NCBI GenBank assembly: GCA_025642075.2 | Contig: JAODUO010000545.1 | Coordinates: 1-64,000, forward strand | Origin: Ridgeia piscesae | Taxonomy: Eukaryota; Annelida; Polychaeta; Sabellida; Siboglinidae | Direction of reading: 5' to 3' | DNA length: 64,000 nucleotides | Part shown: piece by piece, positions 63,776 through 64,000 of the stretch | How positions within the stretch are numbered: position 1 is the first letter of the stretch | How the letters are laid out: every line of letters starts with the position of its first letter | Program-made: the position numbers and the translations under genes | The notes under the pieces: model-generated | Databases searched by the model: none | What the model was told of the DNA's origin: nothing | Seen by the model: the letters and a program-made list of their open reading frames with translations, nothing else

Positions 63776-64000
63776 GCACATAATGTATACCAGGTATAAT
63801 GGCACTAAACTATATAACATACGACATGAAAAATGTTTGAATCTTGATGACACCAGTTACGATTCATGACGCATTAAAACAGTTTCACGCTGTGGGGTAT
63901 AGGCGTTTGTCGGCGTGACGTGCTCTTCAAAGAACGGGCGAGGGCGAGAGCGAGAGCGACAGACGCCTCTCTCCTGCACCGAGCACCTGTCCCCGCGCGA
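63776..64000. other. Window end, becoming CG-rich
   Basis: From 63880 the composition shifts to CG-rich with GAGAGCGAGAGCGACAGACG and CCCCGCGCGA at the edge. This could be a promoter or exon of a gene beyond the window; no frame can be assigned. Confidence 0.3.

Overview
This window looks like nuclear DNA from a bilaterian animal, most likely a marine invertebrate. The reasons are AT-rich non-coding DNA, spliced genes with GT-AG introns, metazoan gene families (BTB/C2H2 zinc finger, UBX-domain, axonemal and kappa-class GST proteins), LINE, SINE and hAT relics, and a very heavy load of micro- and minisatellites. I cannot name the species; lophotrochozoan or invertebrate deuterostome are both possible.

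Six protein-coding genes can be reconstructed, four of them at family level with good confidence. (1) + strand 4146-9732: a DEAH-box RNA helicase fused to a C-terminal RBR (RING-IBR-RING) module. It lies in one coding exon broken by a G8 run, and its RING2 carries Ser at the expected catalytic Cys. (2) - strand 20863-14131: a three-exon BTB / AT-hook / eight-C2H2-finger factor, with a hAT relic in its second intron. (3) - strand 28238-24921: a UBXN10-like UBX protein in three coding exons. (4) + strand 32471-36934: a NUDT8-like CoA diphosphatase in four exons. (5) - strand 49938-41710: a CFAP107 (C1orf158)-like axonemal protein in three exons. (6) - strand 58434-52674: a seven-exon kappa-class glutathione transferase. 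In all the spliced genes the exon phases join exactly and total lengths are multiples of three. An unidentified open exon lies at 59544-59272 (-).

Layout: 1-3 kb holds a 5'-truncated LINE reverse transcriptase. 4-10 kb holds the helicase-RBR gene. 10-14 kb is gene-poor. 14-21 kb is the BTB-ZnF gene. 21-25 kb is empty of recognisable genes. 25-37 kb holds the UBXN10-like and NUDT8-like genes, arranged head to head about 4.2 kb apart. 37-42 kb contains a foldback insertion and dispersed repeats. 42-50 kb is the CFAP107-like gene, whose large first intron carries a 38-bp minisatellite with telomere-like segments and a 24-bp minisatellite. 52-58.5 kb is GSTK1, with a 1-kb 8-bp minisatellite ending about 32 nt from a splice acceptor. 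59-64 kb is dominated by tetranucleotide arrays.

Functionally the genes are not an operon or system. Two of them (UBXN10-like and CFAP107-like) are ciliary, and two (NUDT8-like and GSTK1-like) belong to families of mitochondrial or peroxisomal metabolism. No CRISPR array, rRNA gene or convincing tRNA gene was seen.
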